This document shows, piece after piece, positions 1-9,506 of a stretch of 64,000 nt of DNA. Numbering within the stretch: position 1 is the stretch's first letter; every line of letters begins with the position of its first letter. Under the pieces are notes generated by a model. It made no database searches and was not told where the DNA came from. It was given only the letters and a program-made list of their open reading frames with translations. The position numbers and the translations under genes were made by a program. Origin of the DNA: Embleya scabrispora DSM 41855 (GTDB lineage Bacteria > Actinomycetota > Actinomycetes > Streptomycetales > Streptomycetaceae); NCBI RefSeq assembly GCF_000372745.1, contig NZ_KB889669.1, positions 1 to 64,000 on the forward strand. The letters run 5' to 3'.

Positions 1-92
1 GGAGGAGCGAAGCGGGGGAGCAAAAAAGTGGTGCCTCGCGAGCCGGCGACGAAGTCGCCCAACAAAGCAGCCAAACTCGGAGCATGGAACGC

Positions 93-512
93 ATGACCGA
101 GACCCAATGGCGGGCCTTCCTCCTGGCCGGTCCCCGCACCGGGAAGCTTGCCACCGTACGCCCCGACGGCCGACCGCACGTGACGCCGATCTGGTTCGAC
201 CTCGACGATCGGGGGGACACCGTCGAACTCGTGTTCACCACGTTCGCGTCCTCGGTCAAGGGCCGCAATCTCGCCAACGATCCGCGCGTGAGCCTGTGCG
301 TGGACGACGACCGGCCGCCGTACGCGTACGTCGTGGTCGAGGGCGAGGCCCGGATCTCGGCCGAACCGGACGACCTGAGGATCTGGCCGAGTCGGATCGC
401 CGCGCGGTACATGGGCGCGGACAAGGTGATCGATCGCGAGCCGGTCGACGGCGAACAGGTCGTCCACGTGCACATCCACCACGTGGTCGCGGATCGGAAC
501 ATCACCGGCTGA
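93..512 (+). CDS. PPOX/split-barrel family oxidoreductase (pyridoxamine 5'-phosphate oxidase-like)
   Basis: A 139-residue protein of the PNPOx-like split-barrel family, whose actinobacterial members bind FMN or F420. The N-terminal stretch GKLATVRPDGRPHVTPIWF is the typical first strand pair that cradles the cofactor, and VSLCVDDDRPPYAYVVVEG is the central strand pair. An upstream ATG at 84 is in frame, but the GGAG at 79-82 sits only 1 nt from it and 10 nt from the ATG at 93, so 93 is the better start. The gene stands alone and converges on the DoxX gene across a strong hairpin. Cofactor and substrate cannot be told from the sequence. Confidence 0.85.
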   Translation: MTETQWRAFLLAGPRTGKLATVRPDGRPHVTPIWFDLDDRGDTVELVFTTFASSVKGRNLANDPRVSLCVDDDRPPYAYVVVEGEARISAEPDDLRIWPSRIAARYMGADKVIDREPVDGEQVVHVHIHHVVADRNITG

Positions 513-531
513 AACGACCGCGACGCGGCAG

Positions 532-576
532 GACGTGCCGCAGGGCCCGCACATGGTGCGGGCCCTGCGGCACGTC
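532..576. terminator. Bidirectional hairpin terminator, 21-bp perfect stem
   Basis: The arms 532-552 and 556-576 are perfectly complementary with a 3-nt loop. The hairpin lies between the stop of the plus-strand oxidoreductase (512) and the stop of the minus-strand DoxX gene (590), so it probably ends both transcripts. There is no T-tract, as is usual for high-GC actinobacteria. Confidence 0.8.
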
Positions 577-589
577 GGACGTCCGGGGG

Positions 590-1873
590 TCAGCCGAGCA
601 GGCCGCCCAGTGGCCTGCCGGCGCTGCCGGCGGGCCCGCGCGCGCCGCCGGGGGAACCGGCCGTCGAGCTCGTGGAGCCGGCCGATCCGGCGGCCGGCGT
701 CGAGGGCCGGGCCGACTTCTTCTCCGTGCCGGCCTCCGGCGAGGCCGACTTGGCCTCGCCCGAGCCGGTCCTGGTGGTGGGCGAGGGAGTGGTCGTCGGG
801 CGCGGCGTGCTCTGCGGCTGTGCGTTCTCCCTGCCCGGCACGGCCGCCGCCGAGGGCTCGGTCATCGGTGGACGCGGCTGGGTGGCCACCGCATCGCCGT
901 GCTGCGCGGCCTCGGGAGCGACCGGGGCGGTGGAAGCGGTGGAGGTCGCGGGCTCCCGGTCGACGATCCGGCCGGTGTCCGACTCGTCGAGGTGCCGGTG
1001 ACCGCCGCCGAGCAACGAGCCCGCGAGCAGCGTCGTACCGACCCCGGCGCAGGCGAGCATCGAGCCGTAGCCGAGCTTGCGCCGCCGGGCCCGTACGGGA
1101 GTGATGATCGGGCCGCGCCAGGTGCGCAAGGACAACCACGCGTCAGCCGAGTACATCGGCGCTCCCGCCAGCGCCAACGGGCTGAACGCGGCCAGAAACA
1201 CCACGTAGGGCGCGTGATAGGGCGAGGAGCCGGTGCCCACCGCGATCAGCACGCCCAGCGAAAGCAGCATGCCGAGCAGACCCGCGAGCCGGGTCCACAG
1301 CCCCAGCACGACCGCGAAGCCGACCACCACCTGCCCGAACGCGAACAGCAGGCCGGCCCCGATCGCGTGGTCGGCGGCCAGGTCCATCACCGACGGCGAC
1401 AGGCTGCCGTCCCGCAGCACCCCGATGCGATGCCCGAACGAGTCGGTCGAACCCGGGTCCAGGAAGCCCGGTGCGTAGAGCTTGCGCAGCCCCTCGACGA
1501 GGAACGCCCCGCCCAGGAACAGCCGCAGCGGCAACAGCACCGTGCCGCCCTGGAGGGTCGCCCGGCGCCCGTGCGCCGGCGTCGCGGTGCCGTCCCGCTC
1601 GCGCCCGGCGCCCGGGTCGCGACGCGCGGGCGGCACCCGCCGCCGGGAGCCGTCGTCCCGGATCGCCGGCAACCGCGTGGTGACGTCGTCCGCCGGCCCA
1701 CGCGCTCCGGGCACGGGTCTGCCGGCGCCGCCGGTCCCGGGACCGGCGATCACCACTCGCAGGGTCTTCGAAGGGGTGGCGACCGACGCCGGATCGCCGG
1801 GGTCGCGCACTGCCGAGGGCGAGGGCAACAGCCCGACAGCACCGCCGAAGCTGCCTTCCGTTCTGGTGTCCAC
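590..1873 (-). CDS. DoxX-family membrane protein with long disordered ends
   Basis: A 427-residue protein. Residues about 115-250 hold four hydrophobic helices with the DoxX pattern, including LRLFLGGAFLVEGLRKLYAP and the glycine-rich helix VVVGFAVVLGLWTRLAGLLG. A further hydrophobic helix (MLACAGVGTTLLAGSLLGGG) comes near residue 290. Residues 1-110 are Arg/Pro-rich. The last about 120 residues are a Ser/Thr/Pro/Gly-rich tail that is probably disordered and outside the membrane. DoxX proteins are small membrane subunits linked to quinol or thiol redox; the extensions make this copy about three times the usual domain size. The start codon is GTG and the true start may lie further in. Confidence 0.75.
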   Translation of the reverse strand: MDTRTEGSFGGAVGLLPSPSAVRDPGDPASVATPSKTLRVVIAGPGTGGAGRPVPGARGPADDVTTRLPAIRDDGSRRRVPPARRDPGAGRERDGTATPAHGRRATLQGGTVLLPLRLFLGGAFLVEGLRKLYAPGFLDPGSTDSFGHRIGVLRDGSLSPSVMDLAADHAIGAGLLFAFGQVVVGFAVVLGLWTRLAGLLGMLLSLGVLIAVGTGSSPYHAPYVVFLAAFSPLALAGAPMYSADAWLSLRTWRGPIITPVRARRRKLGYGSMLACAGVGTTLLAGSLLGGGHRHLDESDTGRIVDREPATSTASTAPVAPEAAQHGDAVATQPRPPMTEPSAAAVPGRENAQPQSTPRPTTTPSPTTRTGSGEAKSASPEAGTEKKSARPSTPAAGSAGSTSSTAGSPGGARGPAGSAGRPLGGLLG

Positions 1874-1956
1874 GCATCAATAACCGCGCGAGGTCCCCCG
1901 AGGATGCGGTCCTTCGCGTATTACCCGATGCGGGGCCGGCCGGCCCCCGCGTAGCG

Positions 1957-2934
1957 CTACACTGCGCGGCGCCTGGCCACCTCGTAGAGCACGATGCTCG
2001 CCGCGACACCCGCGTTGAGCGACTCGTTGCCGCCCGCCATCGGGATCCGCACGGTGATGTCGCAGGTCTCCTGGACCAGCCGGCCCAGGCCCTTGCCCTC
2101 GGAACCGACGACCACCACGATCGGGTCGGTCGCCGCCGCCAACTCCTCCAGCGAGATGTCGCCGTCGGCGGCGAGGCCGACCACGGTCAGGCCCGCCTTC
2201 TTGTACGCCTCCAAGGCGCGGGTGAGGTTGGCCGCCCGAGCCACCGGCACCCGTGTGGCCGCACCCGCCGAGGACTTCCAGGCGCCCGCGGTCATTCCGG
2301 CCGCACGCCGCTCCGGCACGACCACGCCGTGACCGCCGAAGGCGGCCGCGGAGCGGATCACCGCGCCCAGGTTGCGCGGGTCGGTGACGCTGTCGAGCGC
2401 GACGATGATCGGCGTCTCGCCCCGGTCGTGCGCCTCGACCACCAGGTCGTCCGGATGCGCGTACTCGTACGGCGGCATCTGCAGGACCAGACCCTGGTGG
2501 ATCGCGCCGTCGGTCATCCGGTCCAGCTCGGGACGCGGGATCTCCATCAGCGGGATGCCCCGGACGTTGGCGATCTTCATCGCCTCGCGCACCCGGTCGT
2601 CGCTGTCGATGTACTGCGCGATGAACAACGACGTGGCCGGCGCCTCGGCGCGCAGCACCTCGAGCACCGAGTTGCGGCCCGCGACCAGCTCGTTCGAACT
2701 CTTGCCGCCGCGCCCGGGACGGCCGCCGGGGGCCCGGCGGGCGGCCGGCGCGGCGGCCTTGCGCTTGGCCGCGGCGTTGGCGGCACGCTGCTTGGCGTGC
2801 CCCTTGCGCATCTCCGCGGGCGGGGTCGGCCCCTTGCCCTTGAGCGCCCGGCGGCTGTGCCCACCAGTACCGACCGAGGGCCCCTTCTTGCTTCCCTCGT
2901 TGCGCTTGTTACGGCGCTCCGTGTTGCCGGCCAT
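1957..2934 (-). CDS. rlmB: 23S rRNA (guanosine-2'-O-)-methyltransferase RlmB
   Basis: A SPOUT-class methyltransferase of 325 residues, expected to methylate the 2'-O of G2251 in 23S rRNA. The first about 85 residues are Lys/Arg/Ala-rich (MAGNTERRNKRNEG...), typical of actinobacterial RlmB. A substrate-binding domain beginning VAGRNSVLEVLRA follows, then the knotted SPOUT domain with LDSVTDPRNLGAVIRSAAAFG, VVGSEGKGLG and IPMAGGNESLNAGVAASIVLYE. The ATG at 2934 has an AAGGGA about 9 nt upstream and begins the conserved MAGNTERR sequence; a longer in-frame extension to 3012 has no support. It lies downstream of cysS, separated by a hairpin, so it is probably transcribed on its own. Confidence 0.95.
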   Translation of the reverse strand: MAGNTERRNKRNEGSKKGPSVGTGGHSRRALKGKGPTPPAEMRKGHAKQRAANAAAKRKAAAPAARRAPGGRPGRGGKSSNELVAGRNSVLEVLRAEAPATSLFIAQYIDSDDRVREAMKIANVRGIPLMEIPRPELDRMTDGAIHQGLVLQMPPYEYAHPDDLVVEAHDRGETPIIVALDSVTDPRNLGAVIRSAAAFGGHGVVVPERRAAGMTAGAWKSSAGAATRVPVARAANLTRALEAYKKAGLTVVGLAADGDISLEELAAATDPIVVVVGSEGKGLGRLVQETCDITVRIPMAGGNESLNAGVAASIVLYEVARRRAV

Positions 2935-2992
2935 GACGGGTACATCCCTTCGTTGCGATCCCGGCCGCTCCGGAGGGCGACCGCCACTACAA

Positions 2993-3035
2993 CCGTACGG
3001 CCGGCCCGCCACCTCGTGGCGATCCGGCCGTACGG
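2993..3035 (-). terminator. Hairpin terminator after cysS
   Basis: Perfect 12-bp arms at 2993-3004 and 3024-3035 enclose a second 6-bp helix (3007-3012 with 3016-3021). It lies 35 nt past the cysS stop and 60 nt before the rlmB start, so it most likely ends the cysS transcript. Confidence 0.7.
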
Positions 3036-3069
3036 CACGTTCTCGTCGGGCGCTGGGGCCCTTGCCTGC

Positions 3070-4479
3070 TCAGTCCCGGTGCAGCGTCCACCGGGGGCCG
3101 TTGGGGGTGTCCTCCACCACGATCCCGGCAGCCGTGAGGCTGTCCCGGACCGCGTCCGCCGCGGCGTAGTCCTTACGGGCCCGCGCCGCTTCGCGCTGCT
3201 GGAGGGCGAGCTTGACCAGGTGGTCGACCACCCCGCGCAGCTCGTCCGAACGGCCGGCCGAGGCGCCCGCCGTCCACTGCTGTGACAGCGGGTCCATGCC
3301 GAGCACGCCCAGCATCGCCCGGATGTCCGCCGCATGCCGCACGACGGCGTCCTTGTCGCCCGCCGCCAGTGCGGTGTTGCCGTCGCGCACGGTGTTGTGC
3401 ACGACCGCCATCGCCTGCGGCACGCCCAGGTCGTCGTCCATCGCCGCCGCGAACACCGCCGGCACCCGCGCCGCCGGTTCGATCACCCCGGTTTGCTCGC
3501 CCGCGCGCTCCAGGAAACCCTCGATCCGCCCGAACGAGACCTCGGCCTCGCGCAGGGCCTCCTCGCTGTACTCGATCATCGACCGGTAGTGCGGGGTGGC
3601 CAGGTAGTACCGCAGGACCAGCGGCGACCAACGCTTGAGCATCTCCGTCACGAGCACGGAGTTCCCCAGCGACTTGCTCATCTTCTCACCGCTGAGGGTG
3701 ACCCAGGCGTTGTGCATCCAGTAGTTGGCGAACGGGTCGCCCGCCGCCTTGGACTGGGCGATCTCGTTCTCATGGTGCGGGAACACCAGATCCAGCCCGC
3801 CGCCGTGGATGTCGAACGCGGGACCCAGGTACTTGTGCGCCATCGCGGAGCACTCCAGGTGCCACCCGGGACGACCGAGCCCCCACGGCGTCTCCCACGA
3901 GGGCTCGCCGGGCTTGGCCGACTTCCACAGCGCGAAGTCGCGCCGATCCCGCTTGCCCGCCGCCCCCGCACCCGCGTCCTCCGCCTCGCGCATCGCGTCG
4001 GGCTTCTGCCCGGAGAGCGCGCCGTAGGCGGGAAACGAGGACACGTCGAAGTAGACGTCGCCACCGGACGGGTAGGCGTGTCCGGTCGCGATCAGCCGCT
4101 CCATCATCGCGATCATCTCGGGGATGTGCCCGGTCGCCCGGGGCTCCACCGTCGAGGGCAGGCAGCCGAGCGCGGTGTAGGCGTCCGCGAAGGCGCGCTC
4201 GTTGGTCTGGGCGAGCTGCCAGTGCGGAATCTCCTGCGCGCAGGACTTCGCGATGATCTTGTCGTCGATGTCCGTGACGTTGCGGCAGAACACGACGTCG
4301 TTGCCGCGGTGGGCGAACCACCGGCGCAGCACGTCGAAGTTCAGCCCCGATCGGATGTGCCCGATGTGCGGCGGCGCCTGCACGGTGGCACCACACAAGT
4401 AGATCGAGACCTGTCCCTCGACAAGCGGCACGAAGTCCCGGACCGTGCGGGTGCTGGTGTCGTACAGGCGCATGCTCAC
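3070..4479 (-). CDS. cysS: Cysteinyl-tRNA synthetase
   Basis: A class I aminoacyl-tRNA synthetase of 469 residues that charges tRNA-Cys. The HIGH signature appears as [11 protein letters not shown] (about residue 37) and the KMSKS loop as [18 protein letters not shown] supplies the first zinc-binding Cys and [11 protein letters not shown] the zinc-site His/Glu. The C-terminal anticodon-binding domain includes the [15 protein letters not shown] pattern typical of CysS. The GTG at 4479 is chosen because a TAAGCT hexamer (4492-4487) sits exactly 7 nt upstream, the arrangement of a leaderless transcript. An ATG two codons further in is the alternative. It is followed by a hairpin and rlmB. Confidence 0.97.
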   Translation of the reverse strand: MSMRLYDTSTRTVRDFVPLVEGQVSIYLCGATVQAPPHIGHIRSGLNFDVLRRWFAHRGNDVVFCRNVTDIDDKIIAKSCAQEIPHWQLAQTNERAFADAYTALGCLPSTVEPRATGHIPEMIAMMERLIATGHAYPSGGDVYFDVSSFPAYGALSGQKPDAMREAEDAGAGAAGKRDRRDFALWKSAKPGEPSWETPWGLGRPGWHLECSAMAHKYLGPAFDIHGGGLDLVFPHHENEIAQSKAAGDPFANYWMHNAWVTLSGEKMSKSLGNSVLVTEMLKRWSPLVLRYYLATPHYRSMIEYSEEALREAEVSFGRIEGFLERAGEQTGVIEPAARVPAVFAAAMDDDLGVPQAMAVVHNTVRDGNTALAAGDKDAVVRHAADIRAMLGVLGMDPLSQQWTAGASAGRSDELRGVVDHLVKLALQQREAARARKDYAAADAVRDSLTAAGIVVEDTPNGPRWTLHRD

Positions 4480-4558
4480 ACGCGCAAGCTTAGAGCGTCG
4501 CGGCGGCGTGGCGTTCCCCGTTATCCCTCGGTTCGGACAACGATCATCGCCGGTGGAC

Positions 4559-5056
4559 TCAGGTCGCCACCACGAGCGCGGTGGCGATCGCGGCCACTCC
4601 CTCGGCCCGCCCGGTCAGGCCGAGTCCGTCGGTGGTGGTGCCCGACACCGACACCGGCGCGCCGACCGCGGCCGACAGGGCGGCCTCGGCCTCGGCCCGG
4701 CGCCGGCCCACCTTCGGCCGTACCCCGATCACCTGCACCGCGACGTTGCCGATCTCGAACCCGGCCGCGCGCACCAGCCGCGCCGCCTCGGTCAGCAGGG
4801 TCACCCCGGACGCCCCCGACCACTGTGGCCGCGAGGTGCCGAAGTGCGCGCCCAGGTCACCGATCCCGGCCGCCGAGAACAGCGCGTCGCACGCGGCGTG
4901 CGCGACCACGTCGGCGTCCGAGTGGCCGGCCAGCCCGGTCTCCCCGGGCCAGTGCAGACCGGCCACCCACAACTCGCGGCCCTCCTCGAAGGCGTGCACG
5001 TCCACCCCGATGCCGGTGCGGGGCAGCACGACACGGGGAGTGTGTTCACCGGGCAA
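4559..5056 (-). CDS. ispF: 2-C-methyl-D-erythritol 2,4-cyclodiphosphate synthase
   Basis: The fifth enzyme of the MEP isoprenoid pathway, forming the cyclic diphosphate and releasing CMP. At 165 residues it has the usual length. The zinc ligands are in GIGVDVHAF (Asp and His) and in the [11 protein letters not shown] motif. [13 protein letters not shown] near the C-terminus is the conserved substrate loop. Its first 11 nt overlap the end of ispD, so the two are translationally coupled. Confidence 0.96.
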   Translation of the reverse strand: MPGEHTPRVVLPRTGIGVDVHAFEEGRELWVAGLHWPGETGLAGHSDADVVAHAACDALFSAAGIGDLGAHFGTSRPQWSGASGVTLLTEAARLVRAAGFEIGNVAVQVIGVRPKVGRRRAEAEAALSAAVGAPVSVSGTTTDGLGLTGRAEGVAAIATALVVAT

Positions 5057-5807
5057 CGTCGATCTCCGTACTCTCCGCGCCGATCGCCGGCTCGTCCCCC
5101 GCCTGCGCGCGGCGGGCCAGGAGCGCGCCGGCGAGCAACAGGTCGAACGGACGGGTCACCTTGAACGCCTCTTCGGAACCGGGCACCACCACGACCGTGC
5201 CGCCGAGGCGTTCGACCATGCCCGCATCGTCGGTCGCACCCTCCCCGCCGAACCCGCCGGCCTCGGCGTGCGCGCGCGCCAATACGGCGCGGCGAAAGCC
5301 CTGCGGGGTCTGCACGGCGCGCAGCAGCGACCGGTCGACGGTGCGCACCACCGTCTCCGCGCCGTCGGCCGAGGCAACCTCTTTGACCGTGTCCACCACG
5401 GGCAACGCGGGCACCACCGCGTCGGCCCCGTCGGCGACGGCGGCGATCACCGCCTCCACCACTTCGGCCGGCACGAACGGCCGCGCGGCGTCGTGCACGA
5501 GCACGACGTCGTACTCGGGCGACACGGCAGCGAGCGCCAATCGCACCGATTCCTGGCGTGTCGCACCGCCTGCGACCACCCGTACGGGTGATTTCGCCGG
5601 CAAATGCGCACGCAAGAGATCCCGGACACCGGCGACACCGTCCGGCGGTGCGGCGACCACGACCGCGGTTACCCCGCGGGCGGCCAACAGCGACCGGACG
5701 GCGTGCACCAGCATCGGGATGTCCCCAAGCTCACGCAACGCCTTGGGCGCACCGGGACCGAGCCGTTCACCACGCCCTGCAGCGGGCACAAGGACCGCAG
5801 CGTTCAA
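5046..5807 (-). CDS. ispD: 2-C-methyl-D-erythritol 4-phosphate cytidylyltransferase
   Basis: The third enzyme of the MEP pathway, making CDP-methylerythritol from MEP and CTP. The N-terminal nucleotide-binding motif is [20 protein letters not shown], and [10 protein letters not shown] is the conserved central motif. The TTG at 5807 has GAGGGG about 8 nt upstream and begins right before the conserved VLVPAAGRG strand, so it is preferred. An in-frame ATG at 5861 would add 18 Arg-rich residues with no family counterpart. That extension covers an 8-bp hairpin (cgacgcca/tggcgtcg, about 5841-5858) between carD and ispD. The 3' end overlaps ispF. Confidence 0.94.
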   Translation of the reverse strand: MNAAVLVPAAGRGERLGPGAPKALRELGDIPMLVHAVRSLLAARGVTAVVVAAPPDGVAGVRDLLRAHLPAKSPVRVVAGGATRQESVRLALAAVSPEYDVVLVHDAARPFVPAEVVEAVIAAVADGADAVVPALPVVDTVKEVASADGAETVVRTVDRSLLRAVQTPQGFRRAVLARAHAEAGGFGGEGATDDAGMVERLGGTVVVVPGSEEAFKVTRPFDLLLAGALLARRAQAGDEPAIGAESTEIDVAR

Positions 5808-5900
5808 CGAAGTCCCCTCAAACCACCCGGGCGCCGACGCCACATGGCGTCGACACCGCACCGGCGGATTCGTCCGTCATCGACGGGCGGATCCTACGGC

Positions 5901-6383
5901 TCAGGAAGCCAGAACCTCGTCGAGGATGGCCTCGGCCTTGTCCTCGTTCGTGTTCTCGGCGAGCGCCAACTCGCTCACCAAGATCTGCCGAGCCTTCGCC
6001 AGCATGCGCTTTTCGCCTGCCGACAGGCCGCGGTCACGCTCGCGGCGCCATAGATCGCGCACGACCTCCGCGACCTTGATAACGTCACCGGAAGCGAGCT
6101 TTTCCAAGTTCGCCTTGTAACGTCGTGACCAGTTCGTCGGTTCTTCGGTGTGCGGAGCGCGCAGCACCTCGAAGACGCGGTCGAGCCCTTCCTGGCCCAC
6201 CACGTCCCGAACACCGACGAATTCCGCGTTGTCCGCAGGCACGCGGACGGTCAAATCACCCTGGGCGACCTTCAACACCAAATAGGTCTTGTCCACACCC
6301 TTGATCGTGCGCTGCTCGATCGCCTCGATCAGCGCGGCCCCGTGATGGGGGTAGACCACGGTGTCGCCAACCTTGAACGTCAT
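5901..6383 (-). CDS. carD: CarD-family RNA polymerase-binding transcription regulator
   Basis: A 160-residue CarD that stabilises open promoter complexes by binding RNA polymerase beta. The N-terminal Tudor-like RNAP-interaction domain ([20 protein letters not shown]) runs to about residue 60. The C-terminal helical DNA-binding domain follows, with the minor-groove tryptophan in [14 protein letters not shown]. The ATG at 6383 begins [12 protein letters not shown]; a longer frame to 6428 adds 15 unrelated residues. An AAGGGG lies about 10 nt upstream. It heads the carD-ispD-ispF run and is divergent from the lipoprotein gene. Confidence 0.95.
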   Translation of the reverse strand: MTFKVGDTVVYPHHGAALIEAIEQRTIKGVDKTYLVLKVAQGDLTVRVPADNAEFVGVRDVVGQEGLDRVFEVLRAPHTEEPTNWSRRYKANLEKLASGDVIKVAEVVRDLWRRERDRGLSAGEKRMLAKARQILVSELALAENTNEDKAEAILDEVLAS

Positions 6384-6769
6384 GTGACAGGTACCCCTTC
6401 CGTGGCTTTCTAGGGTAACACGGGACACGCCCCTACTGAATGACGTTTGCGCAGGTCAGAGCCTTAGTCGGGGCTTGACAACGGGCCCGTGGCCGTGCTG
6501 GGACAGGGAACCCCACACCCGCAGGACTCGAACAAACAGGACATACAACTCCTCCCGGTCGCGAGCCGACCACTCTCCGACGACCCATATGTCACACGGG
6601 CCCCAGCGGTGTCGGTCCCTTGTTCGAGATCATCCGGCCGACTCGACCCGGTCGAAGCCGAGCGCCGGCGCGGTGAGCCGCGTACAAGTCGTCAGCGCGG
6701 GCTGAGTACGCTGTCCCCGGTCGTCCTGACCGGTCCTCGATCCAAGATCTTCAAGGAGATGCCGCCGCC
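6384..6769. other. Divergent intergenic region between carD and the lipoprotein gene
   Basis: This 386-nt stretch must hold the promoters for both flanking genes. A perfect TTGACA is at 6475-6480 on the plus strand, but no acceptable -10 hexamer lies 16-19 nt downstream, so I do not assign a promoter. I see no coding frame with a ribosome-binding site and no strong inverted repeat. Confidence 0.5.
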
Positions 6770-7462
6770 GTGAGCCGCAGCCTTCGACGCGGCGCCCTCG
6801 CCGCCACCATCGCCGTCGTCCTTCCCCTGGCCGCGGGCTGCGCCAGTGGCAAGGACGCCGAGACCAACGAGATCAAGCCCGACACCGCCAGTACGGCGTT
6901 CGGCTCGCTCAAGATCCAGAACGTTCAGCTGGTGACGGGCGACCCGGGCAAGCACCTGGTCGCGCTCGGTGGTGCGCTGTTCAACGAGGGCACCAAGCCC
7001 GAGACGATCACCAAGGTGACGGTCGACGGCGCGGGTCAGGCTCTGGGCGGTCCGCTGACCATCCCGGCCGGCGGCGCCGTGTACATGGTCAACCCGCCCA
7101 AGGACGTGGCGCCGGACAGCCCGCTGGGCAAGACCTTCCTCGGCCCGCTGGTCTTCCCGGACGCCGCCAAGGTGGAGGCCGGCTCGTTCCGCCGGGTGAC
7201 CTTCGCGTTCGGTACCGCCGGCGAGACCTCGCTGGACGTGTCGGTGCACTCGCCCACGAGCTACTACGCGCAGCTCAAGCCGACCCCGGCGTTCACCCCG
7301 CCGCCGCCGGCCCCGCCGACCTCGGCGGCACCGGTCACGGGCGCCGCCACCGTGCCTCCCGCCAACAGCACGGGCAACGCGACGACGCCCGCGACGGGCA
7401 ACACCGGTGCGGCCGGCAGCACGCCGCCGCGCAACAGCTCGTCGGCCCCGGCCGGCGGCTGA
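6770..7462 (+). CDS. Secreted lipoprotein, possibly DUF461/PCu(A)C-fold
   Basis: A 230-residue lipoprotein. The signal peptide (MSRSLRRGALAATIAVVLPL) ends in a lipobox AAGC with the modified Cys at residue 24. Residues 45-165 form a compact beta-rich domain (VQLVTGDPGKHLVALGGALFNEG..., ITKVTVDGAGQALGG). The last about 55 residues are Pro/Ala/Thr/Asn-rich and probably disordered. The domain resembles DUF461 proteins related to periplasmic copper chaperones, but I do not see the His/Met copper ligands of PCu(A)C, so function is open. GTG start with AAGGAG at 6753-6758. It lies between carD and phoP and converges on phoP. Confidence 0.75.
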   Translation: MSRSLRRGALAATIAVVLPLAAGCASGKDAETNEIKPDTASTAFGSLKIQNVQLVTGDPGKHLVALGGALFNEGTKPETITKVTVDGAGQALGGPLTIPAGGAVYMVNPPKDVAPDSPLGKTFLGPLVFPDAAKVEAGSFRRVTFAFGTAGETSLDVSVHSPTSYYAQLKPTPAFTPPPPAPPTSAAPVTGAATVPPANSTGNATTPATGNTGAAGSTPPRNSSSAPAGG

Positions 7463-7489
7463 CCGCACCCGGCATCCGCGCGACGGACA

Positions 7490-7550
7490 CATACGACGGC
7501 GCCCGCGCCACCCACCGTTGTCCGGTGGGTGGCACGGGCGCCGTCGTATG
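7490..7550. terminator. Long convergent hairpin terminator (28-bp stem, one mismatch)
   Basis: The arms 7490-7517 and 7523-7550 pair over 28 positions with a single C-A mismatch and a 5-nt loop. The hairpin sits between the lipoprotein stop (7462) and the phoP stop (7578), ending both transcripts. Confidence 0.85.
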
Positions 7551-7577
7551 CAAGAGGCGGTGCCGCCCCCGGCCCGA

Positions 7578-8258
7578 TCAGGGCTCGAACTTGTACCCGA
7601 GACCGCGCACCGTGACCAGGTAGCGCGGGGCGCCCGGGTCCGGCTCGATCTTGGCGCGCAGCCGCTTCACGTGCACGTCGAGCGTCTTGGTGTCGCCCAC
7701 GTAGCCGACACCCCACACCCGGTCGATCAGCTGCATCCGGGTCAGCACCCGGCCGGCGTTGCGCAGCAGCACTTCGAGCAGGTCGAACTCCTTGAGCGGG
7801 AGGTCGATCCGCCGACCCTCCACGGTGACCCGATGCGCCTCCACGTCGAGCCGCACCGGCCCGGCCTCGATCGCCCGGGGCTCGTCGGTGGGTTCGCCGC
7901 CCTGGCGCCGCAGCACGGCGCGGATCCGGGCGATCAGCTCGCGCGTGGAATACGGCTTGGTGACGTAGTCGTCGGCGCCGATCTCCAGACCGACGACCTT
8001 GTCCACCTCGCTGTCCTTGGCCGTCACCATGATGACCGGCACGTTGGACTTGGCCCTGAGCCCGCGAAACACCTCCGTGCCGGGCAGGCCGGGCAGCATC
8101 AGGTCGAGCAGCACCAGGTCGGCGCCGCCCTGGTCGAACAGCTCCAGGGCCTCGGGTCCGGTGGCGGCGACGGCCACCTCGAAGCCTTCCTTGCGAAGCA
8201 TGTACGACAGCGCGTCGCTGAAGGACTCTTCATCTTCGACGACGAGCACACGGGTCAT
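7578..8258 (-). CDS. phoP: Response regulator PhoP (OmpR family, phosphate regulon)
   Basis: A 226-residue OmpR-family regulator. The receiver domain has acidic residues E8/D9 and the phospho-acceptor D52 in LVLLDLMLPG, with Thr/Lys switch residues in VTAKD and VTKPYS. A winged-helix DNA-binding domain follows (LPLKEFDLLEVLLRNAGRVLTR, DVHVKRLRAKIE). Its pairing with the kinase next door and its position beside carD match Streptomyces PhoP, the activator of pst, ppk and related genes through PHO boxes. Its ATG overlaps the stop of phoR by 4 nt. Confidence 0.93.
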   Translation of the reverse strand: MTRVLVVEDEESFSDALSYMLRKEGFEVAVAATGPEALELFDQGGADLVLLDLMLPGLPGTEVFRGLRAKSNVPVIMVTAKDSEVDKVVGLEIGADDYVTKPYSTRELIARIRAVLRRQGGEPTDEPRAIEAGPVRLDVEAHRVTVEGRRIDLPLKEFDLLEVLLRNAGRVLTRMQLIDRVWGVGYVGDTKTLDVHVKRLRAKIEPDPGAPRYLVTVRGLGYKFEP

Positions 8259-9445
8259 CGTGAAGCCTCCATGGATGGGGTCGACGATGTCATCGACATC
8301 GATTGAGAGGTACTGGACTTGAAGGGCAGCACCAGGGTGAAGGTGGATCCCACACCCTCCAGGCTGCGCACGGTTACCTCTCCCCCGTGGCCCGCCGCGA
8401 TGTGCTTGACGATGGACAGACCCAAGCCGGTACCGCCGGTGGCCCGCGAACGGGCCGGATCGACGCGGTAGAACCGCTCGAAAATTCGGTCCAGGTCGCG
8501 CTGGGGAATGCCCAGCCCCTGGTCGGAAACGGTGATGACGGCCATCCGCGCCTCGGCTCTGACCTCGATGTCGACCCTCGTCCGCGCGGGACTGTAATTG
8601 ACCGCGTTCTCCACGAGGTTGCCCAGTGCCATCACCAGTTGATTGTGGTCCCCCGGCACGATCAGCTCGCGATCTCCGCCGATCGCCAGGGTGATCTGCT
8701 TGGATTCGGCGGCCTGTCGGCAGCGGTCGGCGGCCTCGGCCACCAACTCGTCGAGCGGCACCGGGCCCACGTGATGCAGCGGATGATCGTTTTGCACCCG
8801 GGACAGATCGATCAGCTCCTGCACAAGGTTGGTCAGCCGGGCCGACTCGATCTGCATGCGACCCGCGAAGCGGATGATCGCCTCGGGGTCGTCGCTGGCG
8901 TCCATGACCGCCTCGGCCAGCAACGACAGCGCACCGACCGGGGTCTTGAGCTCGTGGCTCACGTTGGCCACGAAGTCGCGGCGCACCGCGTCCACCCGGC
9001 GGGCCTCGGTACGGTCCTCGACCAGCAGCAGCACCAGCCGCGACCCCAGCGGCGCGACCCGGGCGGACACCTCGAACTCGTGCGCCTCCCCGTCGGCGCG
9101 GGCCAACAACAGATCCCGCTGCCTTATCTCGCCGTCGCGTCTGGTCTCCTTCGCCATCGCGAGCAGATCGGCGGGCACCAGTTGGTCCCCGCGGACCAGG
9201 CCGAACTTGTAAGCCGCCGAACTCGCCTTCACGACGGTGTCGAACTCGTCCAGGACCACCGCCGAGGAGCGCAGCACGGACAGCACCGTGGCCACTCCGG
9301 GCGGCAGCGACGGGGCCGCGGCAGCCGCCGCGGCCGTGCCTCTGCCCTGGGCCCGCTCACTCCAGCGGAAGGCCAGGGTGCCGGCCACACCCACGGCCAA
9401 TCCGGATACAGCGGCCAAAGCGGCAGCAGCAACGTTCACGTCCAC
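8255..9445 (-). CDS. phoR: Phosphate-sensing histidine kinase PhoR (SenX3-like)
   Basis: A membrane histidine kinase of 396 residues. A single N-terminal helix (about 3-27) anchors it and a PAS-like region spans about 55-145. The dimerisation helix carries the phospho-acceptor H164 in FVANVSHELKTPVG. The ATPase domain has the N box (GNLVENAVNYS), G1 (VSDQGLGIP), F box (IFERFYR) and G2 (GGTGLGLSIVKH). Only one membrane helix and no extracellular sensor match Streptomyces PhoR. GTG start. In other streptomycetes phoU is divergent from phoR; here a small Cys-rich gene takes that place. Confidence 0.92.
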   Translation of the reverse strand: MDVNVAAAALAAVSGLAVGVAGTLAFRWSERAQGRGTAAAAAAAPSLPPGVATVLSVLRSSAVVLDEFDTVVKASSAAYKFGLVRGDQLVPADLLAMAKETRRDGEIRQRDLLLARADGEAHEFEVSARVAPLGSRLVLLLVEDRTEARRVDAVRRDFVANVSHELKTPVGALSLLAEAVMDASDDPEAIIRFAGRMQIESARLTNLVQELIDLSRVQNDHPLHHVGPVPLDELVAEAADRCRQAAESKQITLAIGGDRELIVPGDHNQLVMALGNLVENAVNYSPARTRVDIEVRAEARMAVITVSDQGLGIPQRDLDRIFERFYRVDPARSRATGGTGLGLSIVKHIAAGHGGEVTVRSLEGVGSTFTLVLPFKSSTSQSMSMTSSTPSMEASR

Positions 9446-9506
9446 ATGTTCCAGGGTAGAGCTGCTCCGAACGGGTGAAACCGTCCAGAGGGTCCATCGT
9501 GCAGAT

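Noticed and set aside
3334-6120. A 928-codon plus-strand frame across cysS, ispF and ispD
   Set aside because: It lies antisense to three clearly recognised genes and translates to low-complexity Arg/Pro/Ser sequence.
6475-6503. Perfect TTGACA as a promoter for the lipoprotein gene
   Set aside because: No acceptable -10 hexamer at 16-19 nt and nearly 300 nt from the gene start.
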